Positions 25,763 to 34,505 of a stretch of 64,000 bases of DNA are shown piece after piece. A program made the position numbers and the translations under genes. Within the stretch, counting starts at the first letter, position 1. Every line of letters begins with the position of its first letter. The notes under the pieces were generated by a model. It had not been told where the DNA came from. It did no database searches and saw only the letters and a list, made by a program, of their open reading frames with translations. The stretch lies in contig NZ_CP058561.1 in the NCBI RefSeq assembly GCF_018141425.1, positions 3,224,001 through 3,288,000 on the forward strand, given 5' to 3'. Source of the stretch: Vallitalea guaymasensis. GTDB taxonomy: Bacteria > Bacillota > Clostridia > Lachnospirales > Vallitaleaceae.

Positions 25763-27358
25763 TCAAGAATGCTCTTTTAACTCAATACCTTCATTTCTTT
25801 CCAATATATGTCTAATAGACCATTCATTCTGAAATAATAATACTGGCTGCTCATTCTTATTTACCACCAACATGGAATCCATTGTCAAAGATAAATCAGA
25901 ATAATCAATACCTTCATTAGCAATCCAACGTATATGCCTATAAGGTAACAACTGCTTAGAAACTTCCACGCCATACTCATTCTTCAATCTATACTCCAAT
26001 ACTTCAAATTGAAGCACACCAACTACACCGATAATAAGCTCTTCCATCCCAATATTAGGACGCTTATATACTTGAATAGCCCCCTCTTCTGACAATTGAG
26101 TAATACCTTTCAAGAATTGTTTTCTCTTAAGTGAATTAGTTGTTGAAATTCTAGCAAAATGTTCTGGAGCAAATTGAGGTATATCTGCATATTCCAATTT
26201 TGAGCCATCTTCACACAATGTATCCCCAATGTTAAAGATACCTGGATCATGGATACCTATTATATCACCGGGATAAGCAGAATCAACTATAACTCTATCC
26301 GTAGCAACAAACTGCTGTGGCTGGGCGAGTTTGACTTTTTTACCTTTCTGTACATGATTAACCATCATTCCTTTATCAAATTTACCAGAACAGATACGTA
26401 GAAAAGCAATTCTATCCCTATGAGCAGGATTCATATTAGCTTGAATCTTAAATATAAAGCCAGAAAAATTAGTTGATTCAGGGTTAATGTCACCTAGATT
26501 ACTAGCACGTGCCTTTGGAGGAGTAGTAATATCCAAAAAGGATTTCAAAAAGGGTTCTACACCAAAGTTGGTAAGAGCACTACCAAAAAATACAGGTGTC
26601 AGATTACCATTCAAGACCTCTTCAAGACTAAAATTATCTCCTGCGATATCCAGTAATTCAATATCACTTTTTAATTGTTCATGTAAGGTTTCACCTAATA
26701 GTCCAGTGAATTTTTCATCTGTTAAATCACCAGTTATTGTTTCTGCAATAGATTGTCCATGATTACCATCATTGAAAACTTCAATTTGATTTTCATGTCT
26801 ATTATATACACCTTTGAAGTTTTTACCAGAGCCAATAGGCCAGTTGACTGGACATGACCTGATACCTAATACATTTTCAATATCTTCCATTAAATCAAAA
26901 GGATCTTTACCCATTCTATCCATTTTATTTATAAAAGTAAAAATAGGGATTCCTCTCATCTTACAAACTTGAAAAAGTTTTTTTGTCTGATCCTCAACAC
27001 CCTTGGAACAGTCAATTACCATAACTGCACTATCTGCCGCCATTAAAGTTCTATAAGTATCTTCACTGAAATCTTGATGCCCAGGAGTATCAAGTATATT
27101 AATACAAAAGTCATCATATTCAAATTGAAGTACACTGGATGTAACGGAGATACCTCTTTGTTTTTCTATTTCCATCCAATCTGAAACAGCATATTTGGCA
27201 GAACGTCTTGATTTTACTGAACCAGCAGAACGTATTGCTCCACCATATAATAAGAATTTCTCTGTCAATGTTGTTTTACCAGCATCTGGATGTGATATTA
27301 TTGCAAAAGTTCTTCTACGTTTAACTTCTTTAATAAAACTTAACTTATCCTCTACCAT
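25763..27358 (-). CDS. prfC: peptide chain release factor 3
   Basis: 531 residues of the translational GTPase RF3, which recycles RF1/RF2 from the ribosome. The G motifs are complete: SHPDAGKTTLTEK (G1), RGISVTSSV (G2), DTPGHQDFSEDTYR (G3) and FINKMDR (G4). Domain II/III features such as MNPAHRDRIAFLRICSG and GVVGVLQFEVLEYRLKNEYGVE are also as in RF3. Two ATGs are in frame at 27361 and 27358. The second gives better spacing to AGGAAG. It is monocistronic and unrelated to its neighbours in function. Confidence 0.96.
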   Translation of the reverse strand: MVEDKLSFIKEVKRRRTFAIISHPDAGKTTLTEKFLLYGGAIRSAGSVKSRRSAKYAVSDWMEIEKQRGISVTSSVLQFEYDDFCINILDTPGHQDFSEDTYRTLMAADSAVMVIDCSKGVEDQTKKLFQVCKMRGIPIFTFINKMDRMGKDPFDLMEDIENVLGIRSCPVNWPIGSGKNFKGVYNRHENQIEVFNDGNHGQSIAETITGDLTDEKFTGLLGETLHEQLKSDIELLDIAGDNFSLEEVLNGNLTPVFFGSALTNFGVEPFLKSFLDITTPPKARASNLGDINPESTNFSGFIFKIQANMNPAHRDRIAFLRICSGKFDKGMMVNHVQKGKKVKLAQPQQFVATDRVIVDSAYPGDIIGIHDPGIFNIGDTLCEDGSKLEYADIPQFAPEHFARISTTNSLKRKQFLKGITQLSEEGAIQVYKRPNIGMEELIIGVVGVLQFEVLEYRLKNEYGVEVSKQLLPYRHIRWIANEGIDYSDLSLTMDSMLVVNKNEQPVLLFQNEWSIRHILERNEGIELKEHS

Positions 27359-27536
27359 CATAATCTTCCTTTATTATAATATTTAGCCTAACCTTTTCGT
27401 ACGAGTCACTTTTCTTATAAAAAAAGTGTAGCATTATTGATGTTATACTTTTATTGACTAACTGTCAATTATTATTTAAAAAAATTATCATAAAGTATAT
27501 TTTTATTAAAAAAACAAGAAATTATTATGGATTATG

Positions 27537-27598
27537 TTGCAAAAATTAAAAAAAGTGATATAATATTAATAAATAAACATATGAACAATTATTCATAT
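27537..27598 (+). promoter_or_regulatory. promoter and ArsR/SmtB-type operator of the metal efflux operon
   Basis: TTGCAA (27537-27542), a 16-base spacer and TATAAT (27559-27564). The dyad ATATGAACAATTATTCATAT (27579-27598) just after the predicted start is a classic ArsR/SmtB metal-sensor operator. Confidence 0.8.
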
Positions 27599-27625
27599 AT
27601 TAATATATAGAGGAGATGAATTATA

Positions 27626-27979
27626 ATGCGTAAAGAAGAAGAGAAGAAAGAATGCTGTAAGGACGATAAATTCATAACTAAGGTTCAATCAATTATGGCA
27701 GATGAAGAAACAATATTCTTGCTATCCGATTTTTTCAAGAATTTTGGTGACAGTACCAGAGTAAGAATAATGGGAGCGCTATTCAATGGTGAAATGTGTG
27801 TAGGAACCATTGCCGATGTACTTAACATGACTCAATCAGCAGTATCACATCAATTACGAGTATTAAAAGCAAGTAGATTAGTTAAAGCAAGAAAAGAAGG
27901 AAAATTAGTCTATTATTCTCTTAATGATGACCATATTAAAATGATATACAAAATGGGGATTGAACACATATTAGAATAA
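27626..27979 (+). CDS. ArsR/SmtB family metal-responsive repressor
   Basis: 117 residues. The winged helix has FGDSTRVRIMGALFNGEMCVGTIADVLNMTQSAVSHQLRVLKASRLVKARKEGKLVYYSLND, the SmtB/CadC pattern. Candidate metal ligands are the N-terminal ECCKDD cysteines, Cys in GEMCVG, and the C-terminal helix DDHIKMIYKMGIEHILE (the alpha-5 site of zinc sensors). It lies 53 bases before the P-type ATPase, and an operator with the family consensus sits upstream. It probably derepresses the pump when Zn, Cd or Pb rises. Confidence 0.92.
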   Translation: MRKEEEKKECCKDDKFITKVQSIMADEETIFLLSDFFKNFGDSTRVRIMGALFNGEMCVGTIADVLNMTQSAVSHQLRVLKASRLVKARKEGKLVYYSLNDDHIKMIYKMGIEHILE

Positions 27980-28032
27980 TTGCACAGCCTCTTTTGTTCT
28001 GGAATAATAGTTTTAGGAAGGGTGGTATTAGT

Positions 28033-30030
28033 ATGGCTGAAAGAATAACTGACAACATTGGTAATTGTTGTTGTGGAAGCAAAAGCTGTTCAAATAGTGA
28101 TCATAATTACGATGAACATCATCATGACCATGATCACAATCATGATGCACATGGACATAACCATGAACATCATCATCATGAAAAATTCACAAAAAGAGAT
28201 GTTATAGAATTTATCATAGGTTTTGGATTATTTGCATTAGCATTATTGTTGAATGTAAAAACAGAGGTAAAGATTGGATTATATGTAGTAGCATATGTTG
28301 TAGTAGGAAGAGAAATTGTAATTAGTGCAATAAAGGGTCTATTTACTGGTAGATTATTAGACGAAAACTTCTTGATGACAATTGCTTCTATATCTGCATT
28401 TGCCATAGGGGAATATCCAGAAGCTACAGCAGTTATGCTGTTCTATAGAGTAGGTGAATTATTTGAAGGATTAGCTGTTAACAGGTCTAAGAATTCAATA
28501 GAAGAATTATTGAATATCAAACCAGATGTAGCTAATCTAAAAGTAGGAGATAAATATAAGATTGTTGATCCTGAAAAAGTCAAAGTTGGTGACACTATAA
28601 TGGTGAAACCAGGAGAAAAAATACCTCTTGATGGCTATGTAATAGAAGGAACTTCTTCTATTGATACATCAGTTATTACTGGAGAGTCATTACCTAGAGA
28701 GGCAGAAGAAGGTACGGAAGTTTATAGTGGCTCTATTAATAAATCTGGGGTTATCTTAGTTGAAGTAACAAAAGAATTCAGTGAATCAACAGTTGCTAAG
28801 ATACTAAAACTTGTTAAAGATGCCAATTCACAAAAAGCTCATACTGAAAAATTTATAACAAAATTTGCTAGATATTATACACCTATAGTTGTTGGAATAG
28901 CAGTTCTATTAGCTTTTATTCCTGCACTGTTTTTTGGAGGAGATTTTGGTTCATGGATATATAGAGCTGCAATATTTCTAGTAGTTTCTTGTCCTTGTGC
29001 CCTTGTAATATCTATACCATTAGGTTATTTTGGTGGAATAGGTGGTGCTTCTAGTAAAGGTATATTAGTAAAAGGTGGCAACTATCTTGAAGAACTTAGA
29101 AATATCAAAAGCATTATTTTTGATAAAACAGGAACACTTACAAAAGGTGTTTTCAAAGTAACACAAGTAATCAGTTTTAATCAAGGAGTTAATAAAGAGA
29201 AAGTTGTTGAGATAGCAGCACATGTTGAACACTATTCAAATCATCCTATAGCAGTATCTATTATCAATGAATATAATAAAAACATTGATGAAAAACGTGT
29301 AAAAGACATTACAGAAGTCGCAGGTAAAGGTGTAAAAGCTTTATTTGATGGTAAAATGGTTGCAGTTGGTAATAGAAAGTTAATGGAACAAGAAAATGTT
29401 TCTATAGGTGATATAGATACAATAGTAGGAACAAAAGTATATGTAGCTATGGATAATAAACTTATGGGTATAATCGTTATAGCTGATGAATTGAAAAGTG
29501 ATACAATTAATGCTATAAAAGAGCTTAAAAATTATGGAGTAGAAGACATTGTAATGTTAACAGGTGACCACAAAGATGTGGCAGAAGATATTGCAAAGAG
29601 AGTTGGTATAACTAGATATTATAGTGATCTGTTACCAGATGAAAAAGTTGATAAGCTTGAAGAAATAATGAACGGTGTTGGTAAAAATGATACTGTAGTA
29701 TTTGTAGGTGATGGAATCAACGACGCTCCGGTTCTAGCAAGGGCAGATGTAGGAATTGCAATGGGCGGAGTCGGCTCTGATGCAGCAATAGAAGCAGCTG
29801 ATGTGGTTCTTATGTCAGATGAACTATCAAGTATTCCTACAGCTATGAGAGTATCAAAAAATACTAATAAAATAGTTTGGGAGAATATAGTATTTTCTCT
29901 AGGCGTTAAAATAATTATAATGATATTGGCGACTCTTAATCTAGCTAATATGTGGATGGCAATATTTGCTGATGTAGGAGTCGCAGTAATCGCAATATTG
30001 AATTCTATAAGAGCTTTAAGAGTTAAATAA
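28033..30030 (+). CDS. P1B-type heavy-metal ATPase (Zn/Cd/Pb/Co efflux)
   Basis: 665 residues from the ATG at 28033, which follows GGAAGGGTGG; the upstream extension is not needed. The N-terminus has CCCGSKSC and a His-rich stretch (over 15 His in about 35 residues) in place of the usual HMA domain. The core is complete: membrane CPC (VSCPCALVISIPLG), phosphorylation site DKTGTLTKG, the NHPIAVS nucleotide-site HP motif, and GDGINDAPVLARADVGIAMG. CPC plus the ArsR partner points to Zn/Cd/Pb export rather than copper. It ends 11 bases before the convergent YbgA-like gene. Confidence 0.94.
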   Translation: MAERITDNIGNCCCGSKSCSNSDHNYDEHHHDHDHNHDAHGHNHEHHHHEKFTKRDVIEFIIGFGLFALALLLNVKTEVKIGLYVVAYVVVGREIVISAIKGLFTGRLLDENFLMTIASISAFAIGEYPEATAVMLFYRVGELFEGLAVNRSKNSIEELLNIKPDVANLKVGDKYKIVDPEKVKVGDTIMVKPGEKIPLDGYVIEGTSSIDTSVITGESLPREAEEGTEVYSGSINKSGVILVEVTKEFSESTVAKILKLVKDANSQKAHTEKFITKFARYYTPIVVGIAVLLAFIPALFFGGDFGSWIYRAAIFLVVSCPCALVISIPLGYFGGIGGASSKGILVKGGNYLEELRNIKSIIFDKTGTLTKGVFKVTQVISFNQGVNKEKVVEIAAHVEHYSNHPIAVSIINEYNKNIDEKRVKDITEVAGKGVKALFDGKMVAVGNRKLMEQENVSIGDIDTIVGTKVYVAMDNKLMGIIVIADELKSDTINAIKELKNYGVEDIVMLTGDHKDVAEDIAKRVGITRYYSDLLPDEKVDKLEEIMNGVGKNDTVVFVGDGINDAPVLARADVGIAMGGVGSDAAIEAADVVLMSDELSSIPTAMRVSKNTNKIVWENIVFSLGVKIIIMILATLNLANMWMAIFADVGVAVIAILNSIRALRVK

Positions 30031-30041
30031 AGCTTATAAGT

Positions 30042-31013
30042 TTATTTGATTCCTTTCCCTGAATCATTAACATCCATTAGTTCTTTGGGGAAGGGGTCAA
30101 AGAAACTTTGATTCATTAGATACTCTATATCAAATCTTATCACATACCCTTTAATTACATTTAATGGTGCGCTAAAGGGTACTTTATGATTCTTATATTC
30201 TTCTATAAGGTTATATATGAAATTAAGTTCTTCTGAACTTATATTTTTTTTGAAATAATCAACGCATTTTAATAAAACGGCTATATTAGAAGTATATCTA
30301 GGTGCTATACGGAATATTTTTGCAAGATATTTCTCATATACAATTACTAAATCATCAAAGGAGATACTATCTGATTGATTAATGATTTTATTTAATTCTT
30401 TTAGCCTCAATTGATTATAAGCCATCATTAGAAGGTTATTACAAGAATGAAATTCTTTTAGATCATCAATTGATTCGAGGAGTTTTACTTTCTTGAATTT
30501 AGCCATTACATATAGTTTTGTAAGAAAATGTTCTCTGATTTTGAAATTTCTAAGACGACCATCATCTTCTATGGCAAGATGATTATAGGTCTCTGTAATC
30601 TTCCCACCAACCATTCCTTTACCTTTCCTACTGGTTGCTCCTTTTTTGTCACTTTGATATATCTTAACTTCTTTTATGCCACAAGAGGGAGATCTGGTTT
30701 TCAAAATGAATCCATCTACATCTTTTAATTTTATCATCAATGAATCAGTGTACTCTAACATATTATCTGTCAAGTCTATTTGAGTAGCCGGTTGTATCAG
30801 GTGTATTTTGTTACCCACTTCTACAAGACGAATGGGTTTTCTTGGAGTTGACATACCTATTTCTACTTCTGGACAAAAAGGTAAGTATTCCACAAAAGAA
30901 TTAAGACGATTAATGAATTCATTATTATCACCGTCACCATTATAGCGACATTTTGCAAAGTTAATACATTTGCTTATTCCTATTACTGGAGTAATTTCAT
31001 AGTTATCTATCAT
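30042..31013 (-). CDS. DUF523/DUF1722 (YbgA-like) protein
   Basis: 323 residues. The N-terminal half matches DUF523: VIGISKCINFAKCRYNGDGDNN, FCPEVEIGMSTPRKPIRLV and RSPSCGIKEVKIY, all with conserved cysteines. The C-terminal half is the DUF1722/YbgA helical domain with its TKLYVMAKFKKVKLL and NLLMMAYNQ features. Members are often found beside photolyase or MerR genes, but no such neighbour is present here. The biochemical role is not established. The conserved Cys pattern suggests thiol or metal chemistry (inference). A GAAGAGG site precedes the ATG. Confidence 0.85.
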   Translation of the reverse strand: MIDNYEITPVIGISKCINFAKCRYNGDGDNNEFINRLNSFVEYLPFCPEVEIGMSTPRKPIRLVEVGNKIHLIQPATQIDLTDNMLEYTDSLMIKLKDVDGFILKTRSPSCGIKEVKIYQSDKKGATSRKGKGMVGGKITETYNHLAIEDDGRLRNFKIREHFLTKLYVMAKFKKVKLLESIDDLKEFHSCNNLLMMAYNQLRLKELNKIINQSDSISFDDLVIVYEKYLAKIFRIAPRYTSNIAVLLKCVDYFKKNISSEELNFIYNLIEEYKNHKVPFSAPLNVIKGYVIRFDIEYLMNQSFFDPFPKELMDVNDSGKGIK

Positions 31014-31199
31014 ATCTATACCTCTTCAATTTATTTTATTATACGTTGATTTAATATTTGTTAAGAGCATTTAGCTCAACTTATAGAATCAAGGGAATTT
31101 TATTGAACTAATTAAAATGGTATATAGATGTTCAAGTTCAATATAGTATAGATAATATTTTGTGTGAAGAGTATTAAATATATTCTAGTAATTTTGATT

Positions 31200-32372
31200 T
31201 TAGTTTTTCAATGATTTGCTATATACTATTGGGCTTATACCGTAACGTTTTTTGAACTGTTTGGAAAAATAATGTATCGAGTTGAAACCAAGAATCTCAG
31301 CAATCTGAGTCAAGCTAAGATCTGTGGACTTGATATACACCTTACTTGTGTCCAAACGATAATTATTGATGTAATCAATAATTGTTACACCCATAACATC
31401 CTTGAAAATACGAGACAAATAAGAAGAACTAATGGATACCTTATCAGCTAATTCATCCACCGTAATCTTTTGGCTGATATGAGAATAGATGTATTCAAGG
31501 GATGTATTAACAAAAGCATTATTGGTATTGACCTGCATAGAAGTATGAAGCTGCTTTATTGAATTTTTTTTGGAGATAATACGTATCAGCTTAACTATAA
31601 ACTCTTTTAAATAACATATAATCAGGTCTGGACTATACACACCGTTATAATTTTTTTCATCCAATATTTTTTCTAATATTGATTTTAACTCATGGTCACA
31701 AATGAAAATCTTATCTTTTAGAATATCCTCTTCTTCAAAATCCATCTTGAAACTAATAGTAAGAAAGGAAACAGGCACAGAACTATTGTTTTTTTGGGTA
31801 TGATATTGATTTGGTGCATAGAAAATAAAATCACCTTGTTTCAAAATGAATTCCCTTCCATCAATTAATGTAGATAATTCACCTTGATCCACATAGGTAA
31901 TTTCCCAAAAATCATGTTTTTCACCTTTGTATGAAAAAAACTTATCAAATTCTTGATAATATAAGGTATATATTTTAGCAATATTAAGTTTGCTTTTTAT
32001 ACCACGAGAAAAATCAATGCGGGTGTTGCTTCTTTGTATAGAAGTTGTTTTATTGTTGAACTTAATTTTAATGGTACAGGAATTATCAAGAGGAACCACT
32101 TTATAAAAAACGTTAGGGTTCAATATAACACATTTGTCAAGAAAAAAAGACCTTGAGTCATTACCAGGGGTATAGGTATATAAAACAGCAGTTCCTTCTT
32201 CAATATTGATAACGGTTTTATTGGTAGTATCAATAAAGTAGGAATTAAGATCAAAAGTGGTAATTATCTTTGTTGTTTCATTTTTCACATCATCCAATTG
32301 AATATCGTCATAGGGAATGGAACTTATAGTTCCGTAATTGGCGAAGGATAATTTTGTAATATTTTTTATCAA
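31200..32372 (-). CDS. AraC family transcriptional regulator with cupin-type sensor
   Basis: 390 residues from a TTG at 32372. That start is chosen because GGAGGT lies 6 bases before it, inside the longer ATG-initiated frame from 32390. The first 130 residues have no family that I recognise. Residues 140-220 are an AraC-type cupin (FWEITYVDQGELSTLIDGREFILKQGDFIFYAPNQYHTQ). The C-terminus is the double helix-turn-helix (ITVDELADKVSISSSYLSRIFKDVMGV, then LSLTQIAEILGFNSIHYFSKQFKKRYGISPIVYSK). It is divergent from the GHMP kinase operon and probably controls it. Confidence 0.9.
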   Translation of the reverse strand: MIKNITKLSFANYGTISSIPYDDIQLDDVKNETTKIITTFDLNSYFIDTTNKTVINIEEGTAVLYTYTPGNDSRSFFLDKCVILNPNVFYKVVPLDNSCTIKIKFNNKTTSIQRSNTRIDFSRGIKSKLNIAKIYTLYYQEFDKFFSYKGEKHDFWEITYVDQGELSTLIDGREFILKQGDFIFYAPNQYHTQKNNSSVPVSFLTISFKMDFEEEDILKDKIFICDHELKSILEKILDEKNYNGVYSPDLIICYLKEFIVKLIRIISKKNSIKQLHTSMQVNTNNAFVNTSLEYIYSHISQKITVDELADKVSISSSYLSRIFKDVMGVTIIDYINNYRLDTSKVYIKSTDLSLTQIAEILGFNSIHYFSKQFKKRYGISPIVYSKSLKN

Positions 32373-32529
32373 GGATAGACCTCCAAACATCTAAAAATGA
32401 AATAGGTATAATTTTACAAGCATTCTTTGGGGAGAGATTAAATAGCCATTTTAAGACTATTATAACCTATAGTATAGAATTATACAAACATAATTCAGGA
32501 TTTTGCAAATACATTTATTTTAATGTGGA

Positions 32530-32558
32530 TTACAATACAAGTATAAACAGTTTATAAT
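32530..32558 (+). promoter_or_regulatory. promoter of the sugar kinase/UDP-sugar operon
   Basis: TTACAA (32530-32535), a 17-base spacer and TATAAT (32553-32558). The non-consensus -35 suits activation by the divergent AraC regulator. TTTGCAAAT occurs twice, at 32502-32510 and 32558-32566, as a possible binding site. Confidence 0.55.
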
Positions 32559-32587
32559 TTGCAAATCAATAAAAAGGAGAGTATGTA

Positions 32588-33670
32588 ATGAAAATATCCG
32601 TATCAACACCTAGTCGTATATGTCTATTCGGAGAACACCAAGACTATCTTAACTTAGAGGTAATCGCATCTGCTATTAATCTAAGATTCAGGGCTGAGGG
32701 AACAAAAAGAGATGATCGTATTATTCATGTTCGCCTAAAAGGAGAAGGAATCAGCAGAGAAGAAGTAATTAATCTAGATGAAGAAATTGTTTACGAAAAT
32801 AACAGGGACTACATAAAGAGTGCTATCAATGTACTTCGCAGAAATGGTTATGAAATTGAATCAGGATTTGACATTTACATGGATTCTGACATTCCAATCG
32901 GAAAAGGAATGTGTTCATCTACAACAATGGTAGTAGTATTTATCAAAGTTCTACTAGAGTTGATTAATCATGAAGATAAGGATAATCCAGAAAAAATTGC
33001 TCTATTAGGATTTGAAGCGGAAGTTACAGAATTCAATGAACCTGGTGGTCTTATGGACCAGTATTCATCAGCTTATGGAGGTCTTCTTCACTTAACTTTT
33101 GATAAGGATAAAACAGTGGTTGAACCTCTTAATACAGAGATTCCTGGCTGCTTTATACTTTTTGATTCTCTAGAAGACAAGCAGACCACTAAGGTATTGG
33201 CTAGTGCTAAGTATCCAGTTCTTGAAGCACTGGATGAACTAAAACAATATGGTATTGGCAGTATCAGAGATTTTGTTGATGATGAAAAAAATCTTGCGTA
33301 CCTAGAAAAGTTATCACCAGCAAAATTAGTTAAGGTTAAGGCAAATATTGATAATTATAAGACTTTGAAAGAAGCCGAAGAGATGTTTGGAACAGGAGTT
33401 GATTCAGTAAAACTAGGTGAACTTCTTAAAAGACATCACGGCAATCTTAGGGACGGACTTGAAATATCAACACCTAAGATTGAAGAAATCCTTGAAACAG
33501 CTTATGAAAACGGAGCACTTGGAGGTAAAATCAATGGTTCAGGCGGAGGTGGCTGTTGTTATGTATACGCTTATGAAAAAGATGCACAGAAGATATTGGA
33601 TGAAGTCTGTGCCAAAGGATATTGGGGTGTAATCCTCAAGCAGGATTCAGGTGTAAGAGTAGATAGTTGA
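32588..33670 (+). CDS. GHMP family sugar kinase (galactokinase-like)
   Basis: 360 residues. The N-terminal STPSRICLFGEHQDYL resembles the galactokinase signature. The GHMP ATP loop is PIGKGMCSSTTMVVVF near residue 102. The C-terminal GHMP motif is GALGGKINGSGGGGCCYVYA near 310. It should phosphorylate a sugar at C1, such as galactose or an N-acetylhexosamine. It opens an operon with a GlmU-like nucleotidyltransferase, a phosphohexomutase and GalE, so its product would be passed on to a UDP-sugar. An AAGGAGA site precedes the ATG. The exact sugar cannot be read from the sequence. Confidence 0.85.
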   Translation: MKISVSTPSRICLFGEHQDYLNLEVIASAINLRFRAEGTKRDDRIIHVRLKGEGISREEVINLDEEIVYENNRDYIKSAINVLRRNGYEIESGFDIYMDSDIPIGKGMCSSTTMVVVFIKVLLELINHEDKDNPEKIALLGFEAEVTEFNEPGGLMDQYSSAYGGLLHLTFDKDKTVVEPLNTEIPGCFILFDSLEDKQTTKVLASAKYPVLEALDELKQYGIGSIRDFVDDEKNLAYLEKLSPAKLVKVKANIDNYKTLKEAEEMFGTGVDSVKLGELLKRHHGNLRDGLEISTPKIEEILETAYENGALGGKINGSGGGGCCYVYAYEKDAQKILDEVCAKGYWGVILKQDSGVRVDS

Positions 33671-33708
33671 CCAATAATGACATAATACAAACGAAGGGAT
33701 GGATTAAT

Positions 33709-34446
33709 ATGAAAGCAATCGTATTAGGAGCAGGAAAAGGTACAAGGTTACAATCAGAAAAATATAATATGCCAAAAGTTCTCAGAAAAGCTCATGGCAA
33801 GCCATTAATTGAGTATGTTCTAGATGCTTTATCTTTTATAGAGGAAGAAGATACAACAATAGTTGTAGGTTATAAAAAAGAAATGGTTTATGAAGAGATT
33901 AAAGGGGATTATAAATTTGTAAGTCAAGATGAACAGCTTGGAACAGGTCACGCTGTTTTAGTTACAGAAGATACTTTCAAAGATTACGATGGACCTATTT
34001 TAGTTGCATATGGTGATATGCCTCTATACAAGAAAAGCACTTATGAAAAAATGTTTGAGATACATGAAAAAGAGAATGCAACTTGTACTGTTTTGACAGC
34101 TGTCATTGATGACCCACCAGCTTATGGAAGAATTATTAGAGATGAAAATGGTCAGATGGAAGGCGTTGTGGAAGCAAAAGATTGTACTAAGGAACAGTTA
34201 GCTATAAAAGAACTAAATGTTGGAGTATATGTTTTTGATAGTAAATTTTTATTTGAAAACCTTAAATTATTGAAGAACGATAATATCCAAAAAGAGTATT
34301 ACTTGACTGATATACCTAAGATGGTTATGGAAAAAGGTGAGAAACTAGTAACTCATACTATCTATAATACTAATGAAGTTTATGGAGTAAACACAGTAGA
34401 AGAGTTAGAGTTCTGTGAGAAAGTTTTACAAGAAGAAGCTAATTAA
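33709..34446 (+). CDS. GlmU N-terminal-type sugar-1-phosphate nucleotidyltransferase
   Basis: 245 residues starting at the ATG at 33709 (GAAGGG 8-13 bases upstream) rather than the TTG at 33667. It carries the pyrophosphorylase signature LGAGKGTRLQSEKYNMPKVL, followed by QDEQLGTGHAVL, AYGDMPLY and the ELNVGVYVFDSKFL and KEYYLTDIPKMV segments that are characteristic of GlmU uridyltransferases. It lacks the left-handed beta-helix acetyltransferase half of GlmU, so it is a dedicated UTP:HexNAc-1-P (or hexose-1-P) enzyme. It follows the kinase gene by 38 bases in the same operon. Confidence 0.85.
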   Translation: MKAIVLGAGKGTRLQSEKYNMPKVLRKAHGKPLIEYVLDALSFIEEEDTTIVVGYKKEMVYEEIKGDYKFVSQDEQLGTGHAVLVTEDTFKDYDGPILVAYGDMPLYKKSTYEKMFEIHEKENATCTVLTAVIDDPPAYGRIIRDENGQMEGVVEAKDCTKEQLAIKELNVGVYVFDSKFLFENLKLLKNDNIQKEYYLTDIPKMVMEKGEKLVTHTIYNTNEVYGVNTVEELEFCEKVLQEEAN

Positions 34447-34505
34447 TATACAGTTTGGTACTGACGTTTAATGTTGACTAATTGACAAGGGAAGGAATGA
34501 GCTAT

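Noticed and set aside
33667-33708. Overlap of the nucleotidyltransferase with the kinase gene through a TTG at 33667
   Set aside because: The GAAGGG site and normal family start point to the ATG at 33709.
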